Shown here piece after piece: positions 9,485 to 18,236 of a stretch of 61,589 nucleotides of DNA. How positions within the stretch are numbered: the first letter of the stretch is position 1; every line of letters begins with the position of its first letter. The stretch spans positions 1 to 61,589 of the forward strand of contig OMWJ01000010.1 in the NCBI GenBank assembly GCA_900314725.1. Reading direction: 5' to 3'. The translations under genes were made by a program, and so were the position numbers. The DNA comes from an uncultured Bacteroidales bacterium. GTDB lineage: Bacteria > Bacteroidota > Bacteroidia > Bacteroidales > P3. Below the pieces are notes generated by a model. That model saw only the letters and a list, made by a program, of their open reading frames with translations. It did no database searches and was not told the DNA's origin.

Positions 9485-10892
9485 TTGAATTCTTGTTTTT
9501 ATTGAATAACAGATTGAGCTTGCGTTTCCATTCCTCTGCACTCAGAATCTTAGCATCGGAAGTCGCTTTTATAGTAAGGAATATGCCTATCGGTAAAAAA
9601 ACAATAGAGGATATCCACATACCAAACCAAGGTGCTATAGTGCCGCTTCTTGCTAACATATTGCCCATTTCACCCAAAACATAATAGATTATAAAAGAGA
9701 TGACAGATACTACTATTGGCATTCCAAGCCCTCCCTTTTTGATTATTGCACCTAAAGGAGCTCCTATAAAAAATAATATAACACACGCCAAAGAAAGAGC
9801 AAACTTTCTGTGGTATTCTATTTTATGTCTATTGAGATATTCTGTGTCATCTTTGAAATTATCTTGAACATTCTGATAACGTAGCTTAAGATTTGATATT
9901 TTGTTTAATGCATATTCATCTACGTTAAGTTTTTTTTCAGCAGATAAGGTATCATAATCATTGTAGAAATCCCTGTGATTAGAACTTTTTACGCTTTGTC
10001 TGTCGGCATAGAAATCAGTTTTCATAGTTTTTAAAACAAAATTCTTATCATTAACAATTGCTACTTCCAAGCTATCTATTGCTTTTGATAGCCTTGCAAT
10101 GTTCATAACTTTGTATGAGTTTTTATACCTATCTGAGTCTGCTTCCTGCAATGAAAAATCACTAACATCAAATCGCAAGACTTCTTTTTTGAAATCTATT
10201 CTTGTTAAAGGACGTTTAATAAAGTCTTCGCCTTTCAAATCTTCCTGAAAATTCTCTCCATCATAAAGTTCAAACAACAAAGTATTCCCATTATCTATAC
10301 TTTTCATTACTCCGCTATCTGATTTTATGACCTTATTATTGCCCAAATTATCACTATGGTCATAGATAAGAATATCTTTCATCAAGCCCGTTTTTTTATC
10401 ACTCTCTCCTATTCTAATAACATAATTCTCTATATCATAGTAGAACTCATTTGGCTTGATATTAATTGCAGGCTTTTTTGATTTCATCTCATAAACCATC
10501 AGTTTAAGTTCCTCTTCAGCCTTTGGCATAACGTTGTTGGAAAAGAAGAAAGCAACAACTGACATAAAAAAAGCAAAGACTATCAATGGCGATAGTATTC
10601 TCCAAAGAGAGATACCTGCTGCTTTCATTGCCACAAGTTCATATTTTTCTCCTAAGTTTCCCATTGTCATTATAGAGGCTAATAATATAGCCAAAGGAAG
10701 AGCCATTGGAACTAAGGTTGCAGAAGCATAAGCAAGCATTTCAATAATAAACATAGTATCCAATCCCTTTCCTATAAGCGATTCCATCTTTTGCCAAAGA
10801 AATTGCAAAATAAGAACGAACATTGCTATAGAAAACGTAAGCAACATCAGTCCAAGGTAGGATTTCAATATGAATTTATCTAACTTCTTCAA
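9474..10892 (-). CDS. LptF/LptG-family permease (YjgP/YjgQ)
   Basis: This inner-membrane permease belongs to the family that forms the LptB2FG transporter, which extracts lipopolysaccharide and passes it to the periplasmic bridge. Its 472 residues show the family layout: transmembrane helices in the first ~125 residues, a large periplasmic domain (about 130-340), then three helices near 345-445 including GAPLGAIIKKGGLG. The N-terminus MKKLDKFILKSYLG is typical of the family, but it begins with TTG; no better start is visible. Position next to glycosyltransferases fits an envelope role. Whether it is LptF or LptG cannot be decided here. Confidence 0.85.
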   Translation of the reverse strand: MKKLDKFILKSYLGLMLLTFSIAMFVLILQFLWQKMESLIGKGLDTMFIIEMLAYASATLVPMALPLAILLASIMTMGNLGEKYELVAMKAAGISLWRILSPLIVFAFFMSVVAFFFSNNVMPKAEEELKLMVYEMKSKKPAINIKPNEFYYDIENYVIRIGESDKKTGLMKDILIYDHSDNLGNNKVIKSDSGVMKSIDNGNTLLFELYDGENFQEDLKGEDFIKRPLTRIDFKKEVLRFDVSDFSLQEADSDRYKNSYKVMNIARLSKAIDSLEVAIVNDKNFVLKTMKTDFYADRQSVKSSNHRDFYNDYDTLSAEKKLNVDEYALNKISNLKLRYQNVQDNFKDDTEYLNRHKIEYHRKFALSLACVILFFIGAPLGAIIKKGGLGMPIVVSVISFIIYYVLGEMGNMLARSGTIAPWFGMWISSIVFLPIGIFLTIKATSDAKILSAEEWKRKLNLLFNKNKNSNAK

Positions 10893-10942
10893 GCAACAAA
10901 ATGATTATGGTTTATTATGTATATAACTTGTTTTTAAAATTT

Positions 10943-11881
10943 TTAGTTTATTGAAGAGAGGATTTTTTCAGCAAGAAAATAAGAAAGTTTATAGTAAGAC
11001 TCCCTTGTCCATCCTGCAACATGAGGAGTGAGTACAACATTATTGAAGGAAAATAGTTTTTGAAGTTCGTTATTAGCAACAGTATTATTTGTTATTTCAT
11101 TAGAAAAATTTTCATACTCCAAAACATCCAATCCTGCACCAAGTATTTTTTTATTTTCCATTGCAGAAATAAGACTTGAGAGCTTAACAACTTTTCCACG
11201 AGAAGTGTTTATTAAATAAAATGGCTTTTGAAATTTATGAATAAACTCAGTATTCACCATATATTTTGTTTCTTCTGTTAATGGTACATGCAAAGACAAA
11301 ATATCACACTCTTCTTGTAAGGAAAATAAGGTAGATTCTTTAGCAAAATCATCTGAAAAATTGGATTTATATTTATCATAAGCCAGAACTTTACAATCAA
11401 AACCACTTAGTCTTTTAGCAAATTCTCTTCCCATATTACCATAACCGATAATGCCAATAGTTTTTCCTTTTACTTCTAAACCTCTATTCTCTTCTCTTTG
11501 CCACAAACCTTGTCTAACTTCCCTATCTGCTACAACTATTTTATTAAACAGAGATAACAACAGTCCTAAAGTATGTTCACCTACTGCATCTCTGTTCCCT
11601 TCTGGAGAATTAATGCAGGATATTCCTTTTTGCTGTGCATAATCAACATCAATACTATCCATCCCCGCACCACTTCTGGCAATGAACTTCAGATTCTTGG
11701 CTAAATCTATTACTTGTTTGTCTATTTTTATCTTACTTCTTACAACTATTCCATCATACTGTGATATTTCTCTAAGTATATCTTCCCTGCTATATTCTGG
11801 AAAATAATCAACAATGACTTTATTTGCTTGTAATCTTTCTATAAGCACAGGATGAATCTCATCAATAAGAAGGACTTTCAT
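10943..11881 (-). CDS. D-2-hydroxyacid dehydrogenase (phosphoglycerate dehydrogenase-like)
   Basis: This NAD-dependent oxidoreductase is of the D-isomer 2-hydroxyacid dehydrogenase family. I use the ATG at 11881 (MKVLLIDEIHPVL), which gives 312 residues and a 20-bp overlap with the GH25 gene upstream. The substrate domain carries RSGAGMDSID (about 69-78). The Rossmann motif is GYGNMG (about 146-151). The catalytic Arg is in INTSRGKVV, the Glu in the LDVLEYE region and the His in LTPHVAGW. It lacks the C-terminal ACT domain of long SerA proteins. A role in serine synthesis is possible, but the neighbours do not support it over other hydroxyacids. Confidence 0.85.
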   Translation of the reverse strand: MKVLLIDEIHPVLIERLQANKVIVDYFPEYSREDILREISQYDGIVVRSKIKIDKQVIDLAKNLKFIARSGAGMDSIDVDYAQQKGISCINSPEGNRDAVGEHTLGLLLSLFNKIVVADREVRQGLWQREENRGLEVKGKTIGIIGYGNMGREFAKRLSGFDCKVLAYDKYKSNFSDDFAKESTLFSLQEECDILSLHVPLTEETKYMVNTEFIHKFQKPFYLINTSRGKVVKLSSLISAMENKKILGAGLDVLEYENFSNEITNNTVANNELQKLFSFNNVVLTPHVAGWTRESYYKLSYFLAEKILSSIN

Positions 11882-12665
11882 TTTTTTTCTTGGTTTTAGG
11901 AGTCTTATTGTAAATATAATTGACAAAATCGTTATATGAACCGTTGAATATATTCATATCAACATTTCCTTGTATGCCTGCAATTATTCCTTTGTGGGTA
12001 TATTGCCAAAAAGTCCATGTCTTCATCTTTGGTTCTGTACATAATTTGCAAAGCCATAAAGGATATTCATCAAAAGAACCTTTTATATACTTATTATATG
12101 TATCTACATTAGTGTAGATTATTGGTTTGCATTTATAGTGCTTCTCTAATTCAAACAAACATCTCAGCAAATGATTCTGGATTTTATCATGAGAAAGTTT
12201 ATTAAACCTATTACCGTACGATAGTTCAAAATCCACAACTGGAGGTAAATCATTTGAAGATAGCTTTACATTTTTTATAAAGTTCTCTGCCTGAACATCG
12301 CCAGACTTATTGAACTTATAAAATAGATAAGCTCCCATAATAATGTTATGTTCATGTGCTTGTTTTTGGTTTTCTATAAAACGTTTATCAACAAAATTTT
12401 CTCCCTCTGTCGCTTTCATAAACACAAAACTGATGTGATTATCACTTAATACCTTCCAATCTATATCACCTTGATGTGCAGAAATATCTATACCTGTAAC
12501 CGGATATTTATGATAATCTATTCCAAGAGTCGGACAAGCATAGTATTTCTTATAATAATCCATTCCATAAGTATAGGCAATAACAGAAAGAACCCCTAAA
12601 ACTAAGAAGATAGATAGGAGAATAAAAACTTTTTTTAGTGATATTTTACGTCTCTTTTTTGCCAT
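11862..12665 (-). CDS. GH25 family muramidase, membrane-anchored
   Basis: This is a lysozyme-like glycoside hydrolase predicted to cut the MurNAc-GlcNAc bond of peptidoglycan. A basic N-terminus is followed by one transmembrane anchor (about 12-34). The GH25 domain runs from about residue 55 to 255. Diagnostic motifs are GIDISAHQG (catalytic Asp near 60), FVFMKATEG and PPVVDFE (the D-x-E pair near 145-147), then IIYTN and WLCKL/WTFWQYT on the final strands. Bacteroidota often carry such a membrane-bound copy for wall remodelling. It starts 4 bp after the lipoprotein gene and overlaps the dehydrogenase. Confidence 0.9.
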   Translation of the reverse strand: MAKKRRKISLKKVFILLSIFLVLGVLSVIAYTYGMDYYKKYYACPTLGIDYHKYPVTGIDISAHQGDIDWKVLSDNHISFVFMKATEGENFVDKRFIENQKQAHEHNIIMGAYLFYKFNKSGDVQAENFIKNVKLSSNDLPPVVDFELSYGNRFNKLSHDKIQNHLLRCLFELEKHYKCKPIIYTNVDTYNKYIKGSFDEYPLWLCKLCTEPKMKTWTFWQYTHKGIIAGIQGNVDMNIFNGSYNDFVNYIYNKTPKTKKKNESPSY

Positions 12666-12669
12666 TTAC

Positions 12670-13158
12670 TTATTTTACAATGGTGGTAGTTTTATATGTT
12701 TTAGTTTTAGGATTATAAATAACTGTAACCTTATTTTTTAATGTATCTCGCATCGTTGCAAGATATAATTTCCTATCAAAATCACAATATACCAGACCTT
12801 CTTTTTCATATGCTCCACTTAACTCAAAAGAAAGCTCACTTGTTTTTTTATGAAGTTTATGATTATATATATAGGTTACAGAATCAACAAAAGCATTTAA
12901 TTCTTCTTGCCATACTTTATAAATAGGTTTAATATCTAAAGTATCTCTTGTAGTCAAAACAGTAGGATAAGAAATATGAGCAACATAATTATATATTGTA
13001 TCTTTTCTGTCTATTCTACTCAACACCATAGAAGGTAAAAGAGGAACTCTTTCTTCTTCCACCTGTGTTGTTGATGTATTAGTTTCTTGCTTACTATTCT
13101 TGTTGCAAGATAGAAAACAAACACACATAAGAATAATATATAATATCGTTCTTTTCAT
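12670..13158 (-). CDS. Small lipoprotein of unknown function
   Basis: I choose the ATG at 13158, giving MKRTILYIILMCVCFLSCNK, a textbook lipoprotein signal with lipobox FLSC. The mature protein is about 145 residues, polar and basic near its end (NPKTKTYKTTTIVK). No known domain is recognised. It is the first gene after a strong promoter (13184-13214) and lies 4 bp before the GH25 muramidase, which suggests a periplasmic or outer-membrane partner in wall metabolism. That link rests only on position. Confidence 0.75.
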   Translation of the reverse strand: MKRTILYIILMCVCFLSCNKNSKQETNTSTTQVEEERVPLLPSMVLSRIDRKDTIYNYVAHISYPTVLTTRDTLDIKPIYKVWQEELNAFVDSVTYIYNHKLHKKTSELSFELSGAYEKEGLVYCDFDRKLYLATMRDTLKNKVTVIYNPKTKTYKTTTIVK

Positions 13159-13183
13159 AAATATAATACTTTTATTGGAACTG

Positions 13184-13214
13184 CAAAGATACAAATCTTT
13201 TTTTACATTTCAAA
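13184..13214 (-). promoter_or_regulatory. Promoter for the lipoprotein-GH25-dehydrogenase-LptF/G-glycosyltransferase cluster
   Basis: On the minus strand TTTG (13214-13211) and TATCTTTG (13191-13184) are separated by exactly 19 bp. This is a perfect match to the Bacteroidota sigma-ABfr consensus. It lies 25 bp upstream of the ATG at 13158. Confidence 0.8.
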
Positions 13215-13233
13215 AAGCGTCTTAGTATTTAGT

Positions 13234-14487
13234 TTATTTTGAATAAGTATCTAACATATCATTTATTGCTTTAGCACAAACAGGGCAAAATGGATAAAGA
13301 TCTCGCATCATACAATGCTGATAAGGTCTATAAAAACCTTTAGGCATATAAGATGCTCCTTCAAAAACACCTACTTCATTTTCATATTCTTTTGTTGTAG
13401 GTGTTGGAATAGGCGTAGTTTTCTTTATCATATCACTCCATTTAGCAGAGAAATCAACAAGTGTTGTTATATTCTTCTCGTATGGCTCTGCATAAATCGG
13501 CTGCAAACCTGTATCAGAATCATTCTCTGAATATTCATCTCCTAATCCAGCAAAGGAATGAGAAAACTCATGTATAAGGACTTCTTTTGCCTTATCTCCT
13601 GTGTAGCATGTTGCATAATAATTATAGATTCCTCCACCTCCATAGACATCACTATTAACTATAATTATCAAAGCATCACAAGGCAAAAGGTTTGTTACAT
13701 CGTTCAACTCCCAAAGTTTAGTGGTCATAATATAACGTGGAGAAGAAAACATATTGTAAGTAACGCCTAAAGTACCTTCTTCATCTTTTCTTTCTCCTAA
13801 ACCAGGTATTCCACTTTTCTCTGTATAATATTCAATAGCCTCTATATTAATTATATTTTCTCTACTTTTATATGGTTCTTCTATAAACATATATTCAGAA
13901 AAATCTTTCAAATCTTTCATCATCTTATCTTTTTCTTGCTTTGTATAGCCTAAGGGGAGGAATACTAAATCCATTCTTTCTTCAAGTTTTCTATTTACTG
14001 GATGCAAAGGAATGATATTATATAAAGGAACTTCATTTTCAACCAATAAATCTTCATTAAAATCTTCCCTTGCTACTTCTTGCCAATTATTAATACTATC
14101 TCTTGAATAGAAAACGATTTCTACTTCATTTTTGGGATAAGGAACAATAACCGTTTCCTCATAGTTCCCACACATCCTTTTTGCTTCTTCGCTACTCTGC
14201 CATTCGTTAAAAAGAGAAGAAAATCCTTTTGAAAATATCATTCGCTTAGTCCTTTTATCAAACAAAGCAACCTTATAAGCTCCATTATTTGTCTCATCTA
14301 TAAGATAAGTATGAGAACCTGAATAGAAATCAAGTCTTTGATAGGATTGTATTGTAAAATAATCTATTTGATACCTCCCACTATGGTAATAATCTATACG
14401 TAAGGAAGCATTCTCAAAGTTTTCTTCCCATTGTGCAAAAACTAAATTTGGAAGAATCATTATACATATATATATTATACGTTTCAT
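13234..14487 (-). CDS. M64-family (IgA peptidase-like) zinc metalloprotease
   Basis: A secreted zinc endopeptidase of 417 residues, counted from the ATG at 14487 (MKRIIYICIMILPNLVFAQW, a signal peptide). The metal site is HEFSHSFAGLGDEY (about 306-319), the HExxH-plus-distal-Asp pattern of peptidase family M64, whose founder is Clostridium ramosum IgA protease. An N-terminal all-beta domain (about 20-165) precedes the catalytic domain, as in Bacteroides homologues. VFLPLGYTKQEKDKM is a further family landmark. It follows the LicD gene by 20 bp. Actual IgA cleavage is not implied, since most homologues are untested. Confidence 0.88.
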   Translation of the reverse strand: MKRIIYICIMILPNLVFAQWEENFENASLRIDYYHSGRYQIDYFTIQSYQRLDFYSGSHTYLIDETNNGAYKVALFDKRTKRMIFSKGFSSLFNEWQSSEEAKRMCGNYEETVIVPYPKNEVEIVFYSRDSINNWQEVAREDFNEDLLVENEVPLYNIIPLHPVNRKLEERMDLVFLPLGYTKQEKDKMMKDLKDFSEYMFIEEPYKSRENIINIEAIEYYTEKSGIPGLGERKDEEGTLGVTYNMFSSPRYIMTTKLWELNDVTNLLPCDALIIIVNSDVYGGGGIYNYYATCYTGDKAKEVLIHEFSHSFAGLGDEYSENDSDTGLQPIYAEPYEKNITTLVDFSAKWSDMIKKTTPIPTPTTKEYENEVGVFEGASYMPKGFYRPYQHCMMRDLYPFCPVCAKAINDMLDTYSK

Positions 14488-14507
14488 ATTTTTTATTTTT
14501 GTTAATA

Positions 14508-15287
14508 TTATTTCCAATAAGCTTTGAATATATGCTTTGTAATCTGTTTTTCTTTAGGTGGTAAGGTCATATAATCACCATAAGTTCCTGATAAGAGAGT
14601 ATCATAATCTTTTACAGCAGGATATTCTTTTCCTTCAAAAACTTGTGGAGCATATTCTCTAAATATATCAGCTCTAAAATAACGTCTAAAAGTAAAATAA
14701 TAAGGTATCACTCCACCGTATTCTGAACTATCAAAAGGATAACGTTCATATATATTCTCTATACCATGTATTATTTTTTCTCTTGAAGGCATATATAGTT
14801 GTTTTATTTTTATCAATAACCGTTGCAATAAATTTAAATTATATCTAAAAGTCATTTTCTTCAAAGGCCTGTAAAGAGAACGAAACTCAGAAACAAAAGC
14901 CTCAAAATCTTCTCTTTCTTTTGGAAAGCCTATAACTGGATAAATATCTATATATACTCCTGTTCTTATAGTTTTTTCAAGTAGCAATGTTCTATTATCA
15001 TACACTTTCGCAAAAGTGAATCTATATGAAGAATCATTCCCCATGTATTGAACAATAAGGTTATCCTTGTAACCTACAAATTCTTTAAGAAATCTTTTAT
15101 AGTCTGGATATGGCATTAATATATCCACATCATCATCCCAGGGAATATATCCCTTGTGTCTTATAGCTCCTAAAAGAGTTCCATAACCCAAAGACATACG
15201 TATATTTTTCTGCTCACAAAATTTTGTAACCTCATCTAATATATCCAATTGTATCTTTTTAAGTTCTTCTGTACTTATTTCCTGCAT
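14508..15287 (-). CDS. LicD-family phosphotransferase
   Basis: This belongs to the LicD nucleotidyltransferase-fold family, which transfers phosphocholine or related phospho-groups onto surface glycans. The core motif is LGYGTLLGAIRHKGYIPWDD, continuing DVDILM (residues 33-58), with metal-binding acidic residues in DDDVD. The 259-residue length is normal. No choline kinase or transporter genes are nearby, so the transferred group is unknown. Together with the downstream M64 peptidase it suggests surface modification and host interaction. Confidence 0.88.
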   Translation of the reverse strand: MQEISTEELKKIQLDILDEVTKFCEQKNIRMSLGYGTLLGAIRHKGYIPWDDDVDILMPYPDYKRFLKEFVGYKDNLIVQYMGNDSSYRFTFAKVYDNRTLLLEKTIRTGVYIDIYPVIGFPKEREDFEAFVSEFRSLYRPLKKMTFRYNLNLLQRLLIKIKQLYMPSREKIIHGIENIYERYPFDSSEYGGVIPYYFTFRRYFRADIFREYAPQVFEGKEYPAVKDYDTLLSGTYGDYMTLPPKEKQITKHIFKAYWK

Positions 15288-15370
15288 TATGTTGATAGTG
15301 TTTATTCCTAATTATTTTATCTTGTATATTAAAAAACGACAAGAAATAATATTTGTTATAATGTTTTTTG

Positions 15371-15378
15371 TAATTTTG
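15371..15378 (+). promoter_or_regulatory. -7 element upstream of trkA
   Basis: TAATTTTG matches TAnnTTTG and is followed 20 bp later by the trkA ATG. No good -33 box is seen at the usual spacing. Confidence 0.55.
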
Positions 15379-15397
15379 CAAAAAATATATACAAACA

Positions 15398-16738
15398 ATG
15401 GATATAATCATAGCAGGAGATGGAGAAGTTGGCTTCCATTTGGCTAAAACTCTATCAAAAATTAAACATAACATAACAGTTGTAGATCCACATTCTGAAC
15501 TACTCCGTTTATTGCAAACAGATAATGATCTATTAACCATACCTGGGAGCAGTACTTCTATCTCTGTATTAAAAGAAGCAGGGGTCAGCAACTGTGATTT
15601 ACTAATCTCTGTTCTTCATCAAGAGAGTATAAATATAATCACTTGTATGCTCGGAAAACGATTGGGAGCAAAAAGAACTATTGCAAGAATAAATTCCATA
15701 GAATATCTTAACGATGAAAATAAGAATATGTTTAAGTCATTAGGTATTGATGAGATGGTTTGTCCAGAACGTATTGCTGCTAAAGAAATAACTAATCTTT
15801 TGACACGAAACACCGCAACCGAAGTTTTTGATTTTTCCAATGGCCTCCTAAGTATCTATATGACGAGAATAGATTCTGATGCTGTTTTTATAGATAAAAC
15901 CATTATGGAAACAGCACAACTATACCCGAAGTTAGATGCTCGTATTGTTTGTATTGTTAGACAAGGTCAAACTATTATTCCTGGTGGTAATGATTATTAT
16001 AGAAAAGGAGATTTGGTTTACCTCTTGGTCAAACCTGATAGTTTAGAAATGGTAAAAGAGTTGTTTAAAAAGAAAGACTTCCTTGTAAAAAATGCTATGA
16101 TTATTGGAGGTGGTAGAATTGGAAGAAGAGCAGCTCTTAATTTAGAAAACATTATGCAATTAAAACTTGTTGAGGAAAATAAAGAACGTTGCCTTAAACT
16201 TCTTGACGAACTTTCCTCTACTATGGTAATTAATGGTAATGGAAGTGATATTTCCCTCCTTTTAGATGAAGGATTAAGAGATACAGATGCTTTTATTGCT
16301 ACTACCGACTCTACAGAAACCAATATTCTTTCTTGTCTGCATGCACACAAACAAGGAGTTAAAAGAACTATCGCTTTAGTTGAAAACATCAACTACATAG
16401 ACGTTTCACAAGACATTGGAATTGATACAATCATAAATAAGAAACTTATAACTGCTTCCTACATCGCTCGTTTTACATTAAATGGAGAGGTTACATCTTC
16501 TAAGTGGCTTAGCGGTATAGATGCTGAAGTTTTTGAAGTCATCGTCAAAGAAAAAGCCCCTGCAACAAAAGAGACAATAATGAATCTTAAAATTCCTCAA
16601 GGAGTAAGTATAGGAGGAATAATAAGAGATGGAGAATCATTTATTGCAAAAGGGGACACGCAAATAGAATCTGGAGATAAGGTTGTTGTATTCTCGTTAC
16701 CTGAAGCCGCAAACAAAGTAATGAAGTTATTTAACTAA
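15398..16738 (+). CDS. trkA: Trk potassium uptake regulatory subunit TrkA
   Basis: This is the cytosolic gating ring subunit of the Trk K+ transporter. The 446 residues form two tandem RCK modules. The first starts with IIIAGDGEVGFHLA (Rossmann GxGxxG, residues 4-17) and the second with AMIIGGGRIGRRAA (about 233-246). Each is followed by a TrkA_C domain; the last one contains KIPQGVSIGGIIRDGESFIA. NAD(H) or ATP binding at the two sites is the known control of K+ flux. It is directly upstream of two trkH genes on the same strand (37 bp gap), consistent with one potassium-uptake operon. Confidence 0.95.
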   Translation: MDIIIAGDGEVGFHLAKTLSKIKHNITVVDPHSELLRLLQTDNDLLTIPGSSTSISVLKEAGVSNCDLLISVLHQESINIITCMLGKRLGAKRTIARINSIEYLNDENKNMFKSLGIDEMVCPERIAAKEITNLLTRNTATEVFDFSNGLLSIYMTRIDSDAVFIDKTIMETAQLYPKLDARIVCIVRQGQTIIPGGNDYYRKGDLVYLLVKPDSLEMVKELFKKKDFLVKNAMIIGGGRIGRRAALNLENIMQLKLVEENKERCLKLLDELSSTMVINGNGSDISLLLDEGLRDTDAFIATTDSTETNILSCLHAHKQGVKRTIALVENINYIDVSQDIGIDTIINKKLITASYIARFTLNGEVTSSKWLSGIDAEVFEVIVKEKAPATKETIMNLKIPQGVSIGGIIRDGESFIAKGDTQIESGDKVVVFSLPEAANKVMKLFN

Positions 16739-16775
16739 AAAACTTGTTCCCTTTCTCACAAAACAAACCTGCAGT

Positions 16776-18233
16776 ATGAGTTTCGTTAATAAAGTAAATA
16801 AAAAACTTATTGCCTATCTATTAGGTTTGCAAATAATGGTATTAGCCTTTACTTGCATTATTCCAATAGTTTTTTCTATCATTTATAACGAAGCATCACA
16901 AACACAAAACTTCACTATCTGTTTTATCATTTATTTTGTTCTTGGACTAATTCTCATAAGAAGAAATAAAGATTTTCATCTTCCTGTATCAAAAAAAGAC
17001 GGACAAATAATAATAGGCTTATTATGGATTATTATTCCTATCTTAGGTGCATTACCGTATTTATTACAACGCTTTACATTAAACGAAGCTTTGTTTGAAA
17101 GTTTTTCGGGATTTACTACAACAGGCTCTACAATAATACAAGACTTATCTACTATGCCAAGAAGTTTGCTTGTATATCGCTCTTTAACTCAATGGGTAGG
17201 AGGCTTAGGATTCGCTGTTGTAATTATACTTACTTTAAAAAGTAGAGCGGGAGAAATGATGAACATCTTTAACGCTGAGTTCTCTTCTATATACAAAAGT
17301 AGGATGTATCCACATCTTAGCGATATGGCACTTAGAATTTTATTAGTATATGTTTCACTTACTATTCTCTGTTTTATACTCTTAAATTTAGGAAGTATGA
17401 ATGTTTTCCAAGCATTATGCCATTCTTTATCTACTATTGCAACAGGAGGTTTTTCCACTGAAAACAACAATATCGGTGCTTTTTCTGATAATTACACTAT
17501 AACTGTTATCACTATAATGATGTTCTTGTCAGGCATAAGTTATTTTGTTTTTGTTCGTATATTCAAAAGAGATTTCAAGGTACTAAAAGATAATCAATTT
17601 GTCATTTATATCTCAGCGATTGTTCTCATATCAGTTTTATTTGTCATCTATGCCTTCTATATGGGGGATAACAACATTGCTAATAATATCAAAAATGCTA
17701 TTTTTTATGTTGTTTCCATCCTTACTACAACGGGGTATGATATTCAAGGCTATGAAAAGCATATCTTTCTTTCCACCATGTTGGTTTTCTTAATGTTTAT
17801 TGGAGGTTGTTCTGCTTCATCTGCTTCTGGACTGAAAATAATACGCGTCATTCAAGTTTTTAAATATGTAAAAGCAACAATGAATAAGATATTTCACCCT
17901 CACGCAATCATACCCGTCAAATATAACAATAAGACTCTTGACGATGAGGACTTAAAAAACACACTTGGATTCTTTTTTATTTACATTGTAATATTTGTTG
18001 TGGGTGTTTTCTTTCTATCTTGTCTGGGTAACAACTTTGATATTTCAATATCACTTTCCATTGCTAATCTTGGAAACATAGGTCCTATTGTTGGAGGATA
18101 CCTAAGAGAGTTTTCATACGCTTGGCTTAACATTCCTTCTCAAATTGTTTTAATATTGCTAATGGTTATTGGTCGCTTAGAAATATTTGCTTTTTTTGCA
18201 TTATTGTCAAAATCATTATGGAGGAGAAATTAA
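16776..18233 (+). CDS. trkH: Trk potassium uptake transmembrane subunit TrkH (first copy)
   Basis: This K+ channel-like membrane subunit has 485 residues and the 4-fold M1-P-M2 layout of the TrkH/KtrB superfamily. The four selectivity-loop signatures are visible: SGFTTTGSTI, STIATGGFSTEN, SILTTTGYDIQ and NLGNIGPIVGG. The N-terminus has the extra pair of helices found in TrkH. It lies between trkA and a second trkH 3 bp downstream. The two trkH products are clearly different in sequence. Confidence 0.93.
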   Translation: MSFVNKVNKKLIAYLLGLQIMVLAFTCIIPIVFSIIYNEASQTQNFTICFIIYFVLGLILIRRNKDFHLPVSKKDGQIIIGLLWIIIPILGALPYLLQRFTLNEALFESFSGFTTTGSTIIQDLSTMPRSLLVYRSLTQWVGGLGFAVVIILTLKSRAGEMMNIFNAEFSSIYKSRMYPHLSDMALRILLVYVSLTILCFILLNLGSMNVFQALCHSLSTIATGGFSTENNNIGAFSDNYTITVITIMMFLSGISYFVFVRIFKRDFKVLKDNQFVIYISAIVLISVLFVIYAFYMGDNNIANNIKNAIFYVVSILTTTGYDIQGYEKHIFLSTMLVFLMFIGGCSASSASGLKIIRVIQVFKYVKATMNKIFHPHAIIPVKYNNKTLDDEDLKNTLGFFFIYIVIFVVGVFFLSCLGNNFDISISLSIANLGNIGPIVGGYLREFSYAWLNIPSQIVLILLMVIGRLEIFAFFALLSKSLWRRN

Positions 18234-18236
18234 AAC

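Noticed and set aside
9485-9541. Upstream extension of the second glycosyltransferase (to a start at 9541)
   Set aside because: The extra residues overlap the LptF/G gene by 68 bp and do not fit the family; the ATG at 9484 gives the expected N-terminus.
15259-15591. Minus-strand frame spanning the licD-trkA gap
   Set aside because: Overlaps the starts of both genes and the trkA promoter; no coding features.
16018-16392. Open frame antisense to trkA
   Set aside because: Inside a clear two-RCK TrkA gene; Ser/Leu-rich shadow product.
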